From positions 1-54,784 of IMG/VR virus record IMGVR_UViG_3300048928_000674: a DNA stretch of 54,784 bases; one strand, 5' to 3'. Origin of the DNA: a virus. Shown here piece after piece: positions 1 to 7,111 of this stretch (positions are counted from its first letter, which is position 1; each line of letters begins with the position of its first letter). A program made the position numbers and the translations under genes. Below the pieces are notes generated by a model. The model saw only the letters and a list, made by a program, of their open reading frames with translations, did no database searches and had not been told where the DNA came from.

Positions 1-621
1 GATGATCATGGTGCTGTTGCGCGCCGTGAGGATCGTTTCCAGCCAGCGGATGGTGTTGATGTCCAGGTGGTTGGTCGGTTCGTCGAGCAGCAGCACGTCC
101 GGGTCCGAGAACAACGCCTGGGCCAGCAGCACACGCAGCTTCCAGCCCGGTGCCACTTCGCTCATCGGGCCGAAGTGCTGGTCCAGCGGAATCCCCAGGC
201 CCAGCAGCAGTTCACCGGCGCGCGATTCGGCGGTGTAACCGTCCATCTCGGCGAATTCGGTTTCCAGCTCGGCGACGGCCATGCCGTCTTCCTCGGTCAT
301 TTCTGGCAGCGAGTAGATACGATCGCGCTCGGCTTTGACCTTCCACAGCTGGCCGTGGCCCATGATCACCGTATCGATCACGGTGAATTCCTCGTAGGCG
401 AACTGGTCCTGGCGCAGCTTGCCGAGGCGGGTGTTCGGCTCGAGCATGACCTGGCCACCGGACGGCTCAAGGTCGCCACCTAGGATCTTCATGAAGGTCG
501 ACTTACCGCAACCGTTGGCGCCGATGAGGCCGTAGCGGTTGCCGTTGTTGAATTTGACGGAAACGTTTTCAAACAGCGGCTTGGAGCCGAACTGCATGGT
601 GATGTTGGCGGTGGAGATCAA
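1..621 (-). CDS. ybiT: ABC-F family ATPase YbiT, N-terminal 207 residues (partial)
   Basis: Translation leftward from a TTG at 619-621 gives an ABC-F ATPase that continues past the window edge. It opens [20 protein letters not shown], has a Walker [10 protein letters not shown] near residue 40, and shows [11 protein letters not shown] (Walker B/D-loop) before the edge. The N-terminus matches E. coli YbiT, a cytoplasmic ABC-F protein of the ribosome-associated type, closely. The first nine codons lie inside the prophage attachment repeat, so everything upstream of the start is now phage DNA. The integrase stop is only about 20 bases upstream on the same strand. The TTG start is inferred from homology; no strong ribosome site is visible, only AGGT a few bases upstream. 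Confidence 0.9.
   Translation of the reverse strand, partial: MISTANITMQFGSKPLFENVSVKFNNGNRYGLIGANGCGKSTFMKILGGDLEPSGGQVMLEPNTRLGKLRQDQFAYEEFTVIDTVIMGHGQLWKVKAERDRIYSLPEMTEEDGMAVAELETEFAEMDGYTAESRAGELLLGLGIPLDQHFGPMSEVAPGWKLRVLLAQALFSDPDVLLLDEPTNHLDINTIRWLETILTARNSTMII
594..621. repeat. Left attachment repeat of the prophage, inside ybiT
   Basis: This 28-bp segment recurs as a direct repeat at 49858-49885 with 26 matches. The first 19 bases, GCATGGTGATGTTGGCGGT, are identical. The integrase gene begins 20 bases away. On the minus strand the repeat encodes the start and first residues (MISTANITM) of YbiT in both copies. This is the expected layout of an attachment core in the 5' end of a host gene. 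The exact crossover point cannot be seen. Confidence 0.85.
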
Positions 622-641
622 AGGGCTTACCTATCAGTAAC

Positions 642-1835
642 TTACGACGCTGGGCTTTCAGCTGATACCGATTTGATACCAATCTTGAGTTTTTCCAGCT
701 CGCTCCAGTCAGAGCTTGAGTTAAGCCAACGGGCATACGTCGACAGCAGCATCTGCACGCTGTGACCCAGCTGTTGGGCGATAAATGCGGGGTTGAGGCC
801 GGACATTAAGCATATTGTCGCATAGGTGTGACGGCAGTTGTATGGGGGACGACGCCTGATCCCCAATTCATTGAGCACAGGCACCCACTGCTTGTGGAGG
901 TCGGACGTCTGTTTCACGTACTCGGCGTTCTTCGATGGCGGGAACAGGAACGGGGTTTCGGTCACCGCCCCCTTACCATCTCTGCGGCGATCCGCGTATT
1001 GCCTGGCGAACTGGATAGCCCGTAAGGCCCTATCGTTCAGCAGCACGAAACGGTCCCGGCCGGTTTTCGTCCTTTCCTCCACCTCGCCCAGGGCGACGGT
1101 CCTCTTGACGTGCACCGTCTTTCTTCCCATATCGATCACATCCCACCGTACCGCCAATGCCTCCGACAGGCGGAGGCCGGTGAAGAACATGAACTCGAAC
1201 AGAGCGGCATAGATCAGGCTAGGCCAGTGCTTGTGCTGATACAGCTTGTCGATGATGCTATTGGCTTCCGCCAGGCTGAATGGGTCGATCTCCTTCTTCG
1301 ACCGCTTCGGCAGTTCGATCAGCTCGGCGGGGTTCTTGACTAGCAGGCCCTCCCGGGTCGCTGCCGCTAGGATCGTCGATAGTCGGGTAATCGCATTGCG
1401 CTTCACGTTTGCCGAGGTCCATTCGGTTTCAATGATGACGCGGCGGAGGAGATTGGTCGTGATCAGGTCGACACGGACCATGGCCAGCCGCGGTACCCAG
1501 TAGAGGTTCAGGGCGCTTTTGTAGTTGTTGTGCGTACCTTGAGTGATTTCGCGGCTGTCCAGCCAGAGCTGAGCATATTCGCCAAAAGTCGGCTTACCGC
1601 CGACCGCAGCTTGCGAGCTTGGAAACAGCTCGGCGTATTTGTCTGGATCAAGCAGCCCGAGCTTGTTGAGGCTGGTTACCTGATCGCGAAGGCTGGATGC
1701 AGCCTTGATCCCTTTTTGTGTCGGGGGATAGGGGAGCGTTTCGCATCGACGGATACCGTCCCATGTGAAACGAATGCGGACGGAGTTGCGGAAGATTTCG
1801 ACCCCACGGGGTAAACCCATTGGCTTTCCAGCCAT
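642..1835 (-). CDS. int: Phage integrase, tyrosine recombinase with DUF3596-type arm-binding domain
   Basis: This 397-residue site-specific recombinase should integrate and excise the prophage. The N-terminal 60 residues (GVEIFRNSVRIRFTWDG) look like the DUF3596 arm-DNA-binding domain, followed by a SAM-like core-binding region. The catalytic domain shows the expected residues: Arg in TGLRLSEAL, HxxR in CRHTYAT, His in LGHS and the nucleophile Tyr in LSTYARW. It is the last gene of the leftward early operon and lies against the left attachment repeat. The start could be the Met at 1835 or MGLPRG five codons later. The upstream excisionase-like gene overlaps its first 160 bases in another frame. 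Confidence 0.93.
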   Translation of the reverse strand: MAGKPMGLPRGVEIFRNSVRIRFTWDGIRRCETLPYPPTQKGIKAASSLRDQVTSLNKLGLLDPDKYAELFPSSQAAVGGKPTFGEYAQLWLDSREITQGTHNNYKSALNLYWVPRLAMVRVDLITTNLLRRVIIETEWTSANVKRNAITRLSTILAAATREGLLVKNPAELIELPKRSKKEIDPFSLAEANSIIDKLYQHKHWPSLIYAALFEFMFFTGLRLSEALAVRWDVIDMGRKTVHVKRTVALGEVEERTKTGRDRFVLLNDRALRAIQFARQYADRRRDGKGAVTETPFLFPPSKNAEYVKQTSDLHKQWVPVLNELGIRRRPPYNCRHTYATICLMSGLNPAFIAQQLGHSVQMLLSTYARWLNSSSDWSELEKLKIGIKSVSAESPAS

Positions 1836-2008
1836 TCGTCATACCTCTTTTTGCTGTAAATGATCCGGCCGCCGTGCTTCATCCAGACGCCCGCGGGAAT
1901 CTTCCCATCCAGGCGTCGGTGTTCTAGGGAGCGTTTAGTGCAGCCGATGAGCTCGGCCATTCGCTGCTCGGTGACCTTGTCTACGTCACCGGTGCTCTCG
2001 ATATCCAT
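1676..2008 (-). CDS. Excisionase-like small DNA-binding protein
   Basis: The 110-residue product has a helix-turn-helix segment (EQRMAELIGCTKRSLEHRRL) followed by GRIIYSKKRYDEWLESQW. This resembles the putative phage excisionases grouped as DUF1233. Such proteins bend DNA and direct integrase toward excision. GGAG lies nine bases before the ATG at 2008. It sits just upstream of int. The recognisable domain ends near residue 67; the last 40 residues are read through the start of int in another frame and may be a dispensable tail. Assignment rests on the motif and on position. Confidence 0.65.
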   Translation of the reverse strand: MDIESTGDVDKVTEQRMAELIGCTKRSLEHRRLDGKIPAGVWMKHGGRIIYSKKRYDEWLESQWVYPVGSKSSATPSAFVSHGTVSVDAKRSPIPRHKKGSRLHPAFAIR

Positions 2009-2044
2009 GGGATGGTCTCCACGCCGCCGGTGGCGGCAGGTTAG

Positions 2045-2686
2045 TTATTCTTCGTCGTCGGTCCGGCCTGTGACTTCACGGGCGAAGGCCCGCCACTTGT
2101 CTTGCTGGGCTTCGGTCATTTTGTTCCACGGTCCAGCGCAGTCCTGCTCCACCAGGTCGCCACCCTTGAGCTTCAGCGTGCCGCAGTTGCTGCCGAGGTG
2201 TTCGTCGGCGAACACGACTGTGATTTCTTCGGTCGGGTGAAGGGCAGAAAGAGCCTTGAAAACCGGTACCGGCGCGTTCCAGGCCGTATCGAAGGACAGC
2301 GAGCAGTCTTCAACGTCGATCTTCTGGCTATATGCGTTCCACTTGGTGCCCCAGGCCTTGCGGGCGAAGTCCATGCAGTGCATGTATCCGGTCTTGCGGT
2401 GATTGCGCAGCATCTGGACGAACTGCTCGAAGCTTTCGTCGCTGAGCTTCGTCACCGAGGATGTTTCGCGACTGTGCCGCTGCATGCCGGCGAGCATCGG
2501 GTTGTTGCTCAGGGGCAGATTGATTGCTGCCTCCGCAGCGGTTTCAGCGGCGCCGCAGATACCATCCCAAGGGAATTCGCCCTCGAACTTGATGAGCTTG
2601 CCGAAGTCGATTCGGCCGTCTCCGTTGATCAGCGATGTGAGGACGTGAGCTGGCGCGCTGACTTTGTTGGTGATGTGGTTTGGCAT
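2045..2686 (-). CDS. DUF1281/YubB-type ferredoxin-fold protein
   Basis: The 213-residue product begins MPNHITNKVSAPAHVL, the opening typical of the DUF1281/YubB ferredoxin-like family found on phages and plasmids. Its C-terminal half (AWGTKWNAYSQKIDVEDCSL, then FDTAWNAPVPVFKALS) matches the family's conserved Trp-rich core. No molecular function is established. GGAGAG eight bases before ATG 2686 fixes the start, although the reading frame is open further upstream. It belongs to the leftward early operon. Confidence 0.8.
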   Translation of the reverse strand: MPNHITNKVSAPAHVLTSLINGDGRIDFGKLIKFEGEFPWDGICGAAETAAEAAINLPLSNNPMLAGMQRHSRETSSVTKLSDESFEQFVQMLRNHRKTGYMHCMDFARKAWGTKWNAYSQKIDVEDCSLSFDTAWNAPVPVFKALSALHPTEEITVVFADEHLGSNCGTLKLKGGDLVEQDCAGPWNKMTEAQQDKWRAFAREVTGRTDDEE

Positions 2687-2742
2687 GGCAATAGCTCTCC
2701 ATGCCCGCGCATGTCGGCGGGCTTGAGTAGTAGGGGGAGGGG

Positions 2743-3054
2743 TTACTTGATGCGGTCGAAGAAGTTGCCGCCACGACGCTGATACGAGAGCCCCGACCAG
2801 CGGGAAGCGGCGCTGCCGGCCTGACGGATGCAAACGGCATCCGCCGCATAGCCCACATGCAGAACTTCGTCGCCGGCGGCGCTGCTGAGCACGATCATGG
2901 CTGCGAGCGGTTCGTGCTCGACCTCGTTACCCTCGATGTGCTGGGCGATGGCCCGAAACCAATCGGCCAGCCTCTTGCGCTCGGCTTGGTTGGCCGCAAC
3001 CTGGTTGTTGTGCACTCGGCGGGTGGTGGGGAACTGGAAAACTTCGGCTGTCAT
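2743..3054 (-). CDS. Small phage protein of unknown function
   Basis: This 103-residue protein was not recognised. It begins MTAEVFQFPTTRRVHNNQ, has a helical middle (AERKRLADWFRAIAQHIEG) and an Ala-rich segment AAMIVLSSAAGDEVLHVGYA. There is no signal peptide or membrane helix. Its ATG at 3054 overlaps the stop of the upstream micro-ORF by four bases, so translational coupling is likely. It is part of the leftward early operon. Confidence 0.75.
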   Translation of the reverse strand: MTAEVFQFPTTRRVHNNQVAANQAERKRLADWFRAIAQHIEGNEVEHEPLAAMIVLSSAAGDEVLHVGYAADAVCIRQAGSAASRWSGLSYQRRGGNFFDRIK

Positions 3055-3101
3055 CTCGGCCCCCTGTAGATCAGGTAGGCCATGTAGGCGAGGGCGATCA
3101 T
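3051..3101 (-). CDS. Possible 16-residue hydrophobic micropeptide
   Basis: A 16-codon frame reads MIALAYMAYLIYRGPR. Its ATG overlaps the stop of the gene upstream (3098-3433) and its stop overlaps the ATG of the gene downstream (2743-3054), both by four bases. That exact coupling on both sides is why it is listed. It may be a real small membrane peptide or simply a coupling device. Size alone gives no support. Confidence 0.4.
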   Translation of the reverse strand: MIALAYMAYLIYRGPR

Positions 3102-3433
3102 GGCTTCCACCTCTTGCCGACGCGGTACACCGTCATCATGTTGTGATGGAGTGGCACTTTCAGGACGTGGTCGAAGAACTCGCCCTTTCCAGAGATGAAT
3201 CCGGTAGGCACCTTGGTTCCTCCGGCGCCGAACTCACGCCAGCATTCTTCGCCGCCGTTCTTTTCCCAGTAGGCGCGCTCGCGCTTTGGAATCTCATCGT
3301 AGGTTTTTTCGAATACGGAGATATCCGGGATATCGCAGATCCGGCGCCATGCGGGATTGCGTTTGCACCATTCAGCAGCATGCTGAGAGGCTTGATCGAC
3401 AGAGTAGAATTCCTTTGTGCTTTGTTCGGTCAT
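3098..3433 (-). CDS. Phage protein of unknown function
   Basis: The 111-residue product starts MTEQSTKEFYSVDQASQHAA at ATG 3433; the frame is open upstream but that extension overlaps the neighbouring gene. It is rich in Trp and charged residues (RERAYWEKNGGEECWREFG). No family is recognised. Its start overlaps the stop of 3430-3828 and its stop overlaps the next start, giving tight coupling inside the leftward operon. Confidence 0.75.
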   Translation of the reverse strand: MTEQSTKEFYSVDQASQHAAEWCKRNPAWRRICDIPDISVFEKTYDEIPKRERAYWEKNGGEECWREFGAGGTKVPTGFISGKGEFFDHVLKVPLHHNMMTVYRVGKRWKP

Positions 3434-3828
3434 GGCATCAGCTCCTTGGGCACCTGGACGGTATCCCCGAGCTTGGCTTTGACCAGGCCTCGACAGAAGG
3501 AAATTAGCGCAGTTGGGCCGTAGCACCAGAAACCGGTCCTGCCTGGCCCAGAGCTGTAGCGGAAGTTCGCGTCGGCCAAGTGGGCCTCGTAGTGCAGCCC
3601 GCCGTTGTGCTTGTCGATCAGCGGGCCGCCCTGGTCCCAGTTAGTGGATGGTCGAAACCCGAAGCCTTCGGAAGCGCCGCGAATGCTCACGCTGGTGAAG
3701 ACGCCCCGGGGACTGATAATCGTCAGGTAGTTTTCGGTGTCTTGCTTGTAGCCTTCAGCCATGGCCACTGCCCAGTCCAGCGGCGCACCGATTAGGTTCG
3801 ATACCCTCACTTCGATCAGGTCAGTCAT
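3430..3828 (-). CDS. DUF2591 (NinX-like) phage protein
   Basis: This 132-residue protein has the DUF2591 pattern: LIGAPLDWAVAMAEGYK near the N-terminus, a central RPSTNWDQGGPLIDKH, and a C-terminal PTALISFCRGLVKAKLG. Related proteins (NinX and others) are common accessory early proteins of lambdoid phages; their function is unknown. ATG 3828 overlaps the stop of the preceding gene. It forms part of the coupled leftward early operon. Confidence 0.82.
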   Translation of the reverse strand: MTDLIEVRVSNLIGAPLDWAVAMAEGYKQDTENYLTIISPRGVFTSVSIRGASEGFGFRPSTNWDQGGPLIDKHNGGLHYEAHLADANFRYSSGPGRTGFWCYGPTALISFCRGLVKAKLGDTVQVPKELMP

Positions 3829-4064
3829 GCTTGCACCGCCTTCGGTTCAAGCCTGGCAAGCCGATCGCGCAGCGAGTTGATTTCGTCTTGGTATTCATCG
3901 GCCAGCTTGGCCAGGTCATCGAAGTTGACCCAGTTGCCATGCTTGTCTGGCACGCGGATGACGGTTCCTTTCTCGTCCTCTCCGCCACGCCAGAAGTTGA
4001 ACCTTGGAAGCTGGTGCGCCTTGTCCCAAAGGTCATAGCCCTCTCGAGTTTTGATGTTCCTCAC
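3825..4064 (-). CDS. Small phage protein of unknown function
   Basis: The 79-residue protein starts at a GTG (4064) that overlaps the TGA of 4061-4312; GAGAGGT lies about ten bases upstream. The N-terminal half is Trp- and Arg-rich (DLWDKAHQLPRFNFWRGGED). The C-terminal third is a short predicted coiled coil (LAKLADEYQDEINSLRDRLA). No family is recognised. Confidence 0.72.
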   Translation of the reverse strand: MRNIKTREGYDLWDKAHQLPRFNFWRGGEDEKGTVIRVPDKHGNWVNFDDLAKLADEYQDEINSLRDRLARLEPKAVQA

Positions 4065-4312
4065 AGCTGATACCTCTCATCAATCCAGCGCCCAGGCGCC
4101 AGAGCGGGTGTAGGTTCGGGTTGGGTTTCGTGCGGGGAGAGCTGGCGCTCGTTGCCGGCCTGCAGCTGGCTGTCGGGGATGCAGCTGATGGCGATCCCGT
4201 TGAGCAGGTAGCAGGTGACGCCGCGCTGGCTGTCGTGCTGCACATCGATGACGTTCTCGGTTGCGCTGGCGCTGGTGGCCAGCAGCAGGAGATAGAGGGT
4301 GAGGCGGGTCAT
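4061..4312 (-). CDS. Small secreted phage protein with signal peptide
   Basis: The 83-residue product begins with a clear signal peptide, MTRLTLYLLLLATSASA, and a mature part with two Cys residues (GVTCYLLNGIAISCIPDS) that could form a disulfide in the periplasm. Function is unknown. The gene is the last in the coupled run before the rightward putAbiC gene. A truncated second copy of its signal-peptide region lies at 5636-5695, on the other side of that gene. This copy has therefore lost the upstream gene to which it would normally be coupled. Confidence 0.75.
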   Translation of the reverse strand: MTRLTLYLLLLATSASATENVIDVQHDSQRGVTCYLLNGIAISCIPDSQLQAGNERQLSPHETQPEPTPALAPGRWIDERYQL

Positions 4313-4507
4313 GCGTGCTTCCTTTTATTCCGTGAGCTGTGATAGAGCACGTTTCTTTGACTGGTCTCGCGCAAGCCAGTAGCAATCTGAAAGGCTGCGT
4401 TGTCTGCAGGGGATGGGGTCTCTGGCTCGCGCGTCTGAGGCCTCCGACCTGAAGTCGTGATGGTTTTTTGCTACTATCGTGTCAATTTTTTTGATGTGGA
4501 TTGTGTT

Positions 4508-5584
4508 ATGAAGGATCAGACTCCCCCTGAAAAACTAAGCGATAAAGGGGTTCGAAATCTGGAGGATCTGTGGCAGGTTTATCCGGAAGAGCAGTTGGAG
4601 AACTTAAAAACAAGAATTAGGCTGGCGTGGGGCGCGATCCGAAGAAGTTATATTTTAATTCTTGTGCTTGTTGCGGTAGTGCCTATCGTTTTAGTGGGTC
4701 TGGCTGTAGTGGCTCATTTTCAATTTGGCGCTGATATTCCTTGGCTGGCTGTACATAATGCGAAGACTGCGGAGCATTGGGGGCAGATTGGTGACTTCGT
4801 TGGAGGTGTTTTAAATCCGGTTCTCAGTTTCTTTGCGTTTCTTGCCGTGCTAATTAACTTAATATTGCAACGCCACGACTTGGCTCTTGCGCGCACCGAA
4901 GCAAGAGAAGCATATGAAAACCAGAAGACGCAAAGTTTAATATTCGAAAAGCAGAACGAGAATGTTGAAAAGCAAAACTTTGAAGCGACTTTTTTTCGTC
5001 TCTTGGATGTGCATTCTCAGCAGTCGATTGCTGCGTCCCTCACTCCGAAGCACGAAGACGAGCGATTGGTAGGAGCAGAATGCTTTGCATGGATATCAGA
5101 TAATATGTTCCCTACCGTGACTTATGGTGCCAAGCCTGTCGTTGTTGTGTCAGATAGAGTCAAAACGTTTGCCGCGGAATACTCATCAGCCATGGCGCGC
5201 TATTTTTTAAATTTGCATCAGATTTTGAAATACATTGATGGTTACGGTGATAAGGGCGGTTTGCGCCAAGCAGCATATCCAAAAATGAAGGCATTGAGAG
5301 CGATTCGGCACTACTCTGAGCAAAGGGTGTACGCTAATATACTAAGAGCTCAGCTTAGTAATGGTGAGCAATGCGCAATATTTATAAATTGCTTAAATCC
5401 TCGCTGGTCAGAGCTGAGGTACTATGTTGAAAAGTTTTCATTATTGAAGGGTGTTGATTTTAAGGAGATTTATAGCGGTGATGATGTCCGGAGTTTGTAT
5501 CAAGGCATTGCCTATGCTGATAGTGAAAGTATTTCCCGTGATGAATTGAGTAGAGTAGTTTCTCAAAAATATAATCGCGAATAG
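4508..5584 (+). CDS. putAbiC-type phage abortive infection membrane protein
   Basis: The 358-residue protein starts MKDQTPPEKLSDKG. It has a membrane helix at about residues 48-70 (ILILVLVAVVPIVLVGLAVV) and a second at 97-120 that contains FVGGVLNPVLSFFAFLAVL. A charged coiled coil (120-160) follows, then TFFRLLDVHS. This architecture matches the putative phage abortive infection (putAbiC) family, thought to block other phages from the inner membrane; no activity is shown here. It runs against the flanking leftward genes and is much more AT-rich, so it looks like separately acquired cargo. A longer start at 4457/4460 is possible, but 4508 gives the family-like N-terminus. Confidence 0.8.
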   Translation: MKDQTPPEKLSDKGVRNLEDLWQVYPEEQLENLKTRIRLAWGAIRRSYILILVLVAVVPIVLVGLAVVAHFQFGADIPWLAVHNAKTAEHWGQIGDFVGGVLNPVLSFFAFLAVLINLILQRHDLALARTEAREAYENQKTQSLIFEKQNENVEKQNFEATFFRLLDVHSQQSIAASLTPKHEDERLVGAECFAWISDNMFPTVTYGAKPVVVVSDRVKTFAAEYSSAMARYFLNLHQILKYIDGYGDKGGLRQAAYPKMKALRAIRHYSEQRVYANILRAQLSNGEQCAIFINCLNPRWSELRYYVEKFSLLKGVDFKEIYSGDDVRSLYQGIAYADSESISRDELSRVVSQKYNRE

Positions 5585-5635
5585 CAGGTAGTGCCGCGCT
5601 GGCTCTGGTGCCCCACCTAGATGGCATTGCGTGGC

Positions 5636-5695
5636 CTAGGGTGATGCGCTCGCGCCGGTGGCCAGCAGCAGGAGGCAGAGGGCGAGGCGGGTCAT
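5636..5695 (-). pseudogene. Truncated copy of the secreted-protein gene (signal peptide only)
   Basis: Nineteen codons read MTRLALCLLLLATGASASP and then stop. The DNA closely resembles the first 50 bases of the intact gene at 4061-4312 (MTRLTLYLLLLATSASA). Its ATG overlaps the stop of 5692-5880 by four bases, exactly as an intact member of the operon would. It is best read as the 5' stump left when the putAbiC cargo entered this locus, with the intact copy now lying beyond the cargo. Confidence 0.7.
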
Positions 5696-5880
5696 TCTTT
5701 CACCTCGATGGCAACGTCATCATGGATCCACTCGATACCGAGCAGATCGTCCTCAGTGATCTGGTCCTCCCTGGTGTCGCTCATACTCACCAGGTCCTGA
5801 ACTTCATCATCCGGCACGTTCTCCATGACCTTCCGGAAGTTCACGACCGCCTTCCCGGTCAAGATGATTGTTTTGCCCAC
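5692..5880 (-). CDS. Small acidic phage protein of unknown function
   Basis: The 62-residue product starts at GTG 5880 with AAGGA six bases upstream. It reads MGKTIILTGKAVVNFRKVME, then a very acidic half (DDEVQDLVSMSDTREDQITE). No family is recognised. It is a member of the leftward operon, coupled to the truncated signal-peptide fragment downstream. Confidence 0.65.
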   Translation of the reverse strand: MGKTIILTGKAVVNFRKVMENVPDDEVQDLVSMSDTREDQITEDDLLGIEWIHDDVAIEVKE

Positions 5881-5961
5881 GGTCGTTCCTTGGCCGCCAT
5901 ATCGCGGCAGTGAATAGAGGGGAGAGGGGTTACAGCGGGGTGGGGTACAAATGTGCTCCAG

Positions 5962-6993
5962 TCAGGATTGCCAGATTTTCAGCTCAGTCGCGCCGCTGCA
6001 AGCATCGCAGGGTCGATCAGTCGGTTGTTCAATCTTGCAGGGCTGGCACGACCAGGTAGGAACGCTCGGCTCTGCGCTGGCGGATAGGGCGGCGTCTATG
6101 CTCGATCCCCAGTCGCGCAGCAACTGTTCAGTAGGCATGACGCACCCATTGCAATGGTCGGCTATCTCACGCAGCAGCAAATCCCACTTGGCCAGCTTGG
6201 CGCGCAGGTCGTCAATGTGCTTGAAATCCGCTGCGACTTGGGCTTCATGCTCGGCACACGCGCTCTTGCATTCAGCGAGCGCTTCCCGCAGCCGCTCGAC
6301 CTCTGCGCTCGCATTGAACTCATTACGCCGCGCCTCTTGCAGGTCCAGGCGCAGGGCGTTGGCATCCCCTATATGGACCGGATCGCCAATGGTTCGCCTA
6401 TCGATGAAATCGGCAATGTCGGCAAGGTATCCGGTAGCGATTGACGCCTGACCATTGGAACCTGCTACAAGCCGACCGACGAACGCCTTGATATCTCCTA
6501 GTGCGTTCTTCGCATGCTTATGGTTTAGGGCGTTGGTGTCAGCACGCGACCTCTGGCGCTCAACCTCGCCAGGATCGGCGTGGGTGTAGAGCGGCCCGAG
6601 CTTGGCAATTTCATCAAGGCATGCGCGCCATCCATCTGCGTAGCCCTGATCCCAGTCGTGGCCCATGCTCAGTTTGGCCTTGCAGGCCGGCAGCACCGCG
6701 GGCTCGCCTGGGTGCTGTTCTACTTCGCTAGTGAGTGGTCCGAACGGAATCATTGGCAACCCGGTCGCCGCCGCATCCCTTTCTGCCTCTTCTTTGGTCC
6801 ACCAGAAGGCAGTACCAACCATCCAGGCTATGGGCTCGGGGTGGGGCTGCGGGGCTGGATGATCGAGGAGGGCTCGCATGCGTCGGGAGAAATCGAAGAT
6901 CTGCGCTTTGGCGAAGCGTGCGCATGCGGCTTCAATATCCTCGCGCGGCACGCTGACCATCTCGGTGTTGCTGGATCGGTTTTCTGTTGGCAT
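5962..6993 (-). CDS. Phage protein with coiled coil and C-terminal zinc-ribbon motif
   Basis: The 343-residue protein (MPTENRSSN start at 6993, with GAGG nine bases upstream) has an N-terminal EPIAWMVGTAFWWTKEEAER segment of a kind common in phage early proteins. A charged helical stretch follows (AEVERLREALAECKSACAEH). The C-terminus has four cysteines (WSCQPCKIEQPTDRPCDACS) that probably bind zinc. A Met six codons upstream (7011) lacks a ribosome site. The function is unknown. It is in the leftward operon, divergent from the HNH gene at 7112. Confidence 0.75.
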   Translation of the reverse strand: MPTENRSSNTEMVSVPREDIEAACARFAKAQIFDFSRRMRALLDHPAPQPHPEPIAWMVGTAFWWTKEEAERDAAATGLPMIPFGPLTSEVEQHPGEPAVLPACKAKLSMGHDWDQGYADGWRACLDEIAKLGPLYTHADPGEVERQRSRADTNALNHKHAKNALGDIKAFVGRLVAGSNGQASIATGYLADIADFIDRRTIGDPVHIGDANALRLDLQEARRNEFNASAEVERLREALAECKSACAEHEAQVAADFKHIDDLRAKLAKWDLLLREIADHCNGCVMPTEQLLRDWGSSIDAALSASAEPSVPTWSCQPCKIEQPTDRPCDACSGATELKIWQS

Positions 6994-7111
6994 GGGGATA
7001 CCTCGAGCCATATTTTGGCAGTGGATGGAGAAGCGGGTCTGTACGAATGGAAGGATTGCTGCTAGTGCGTGATGGCAATATGATTCCTGCTTTTGCGCTC
7101 AGAGGTGACTG

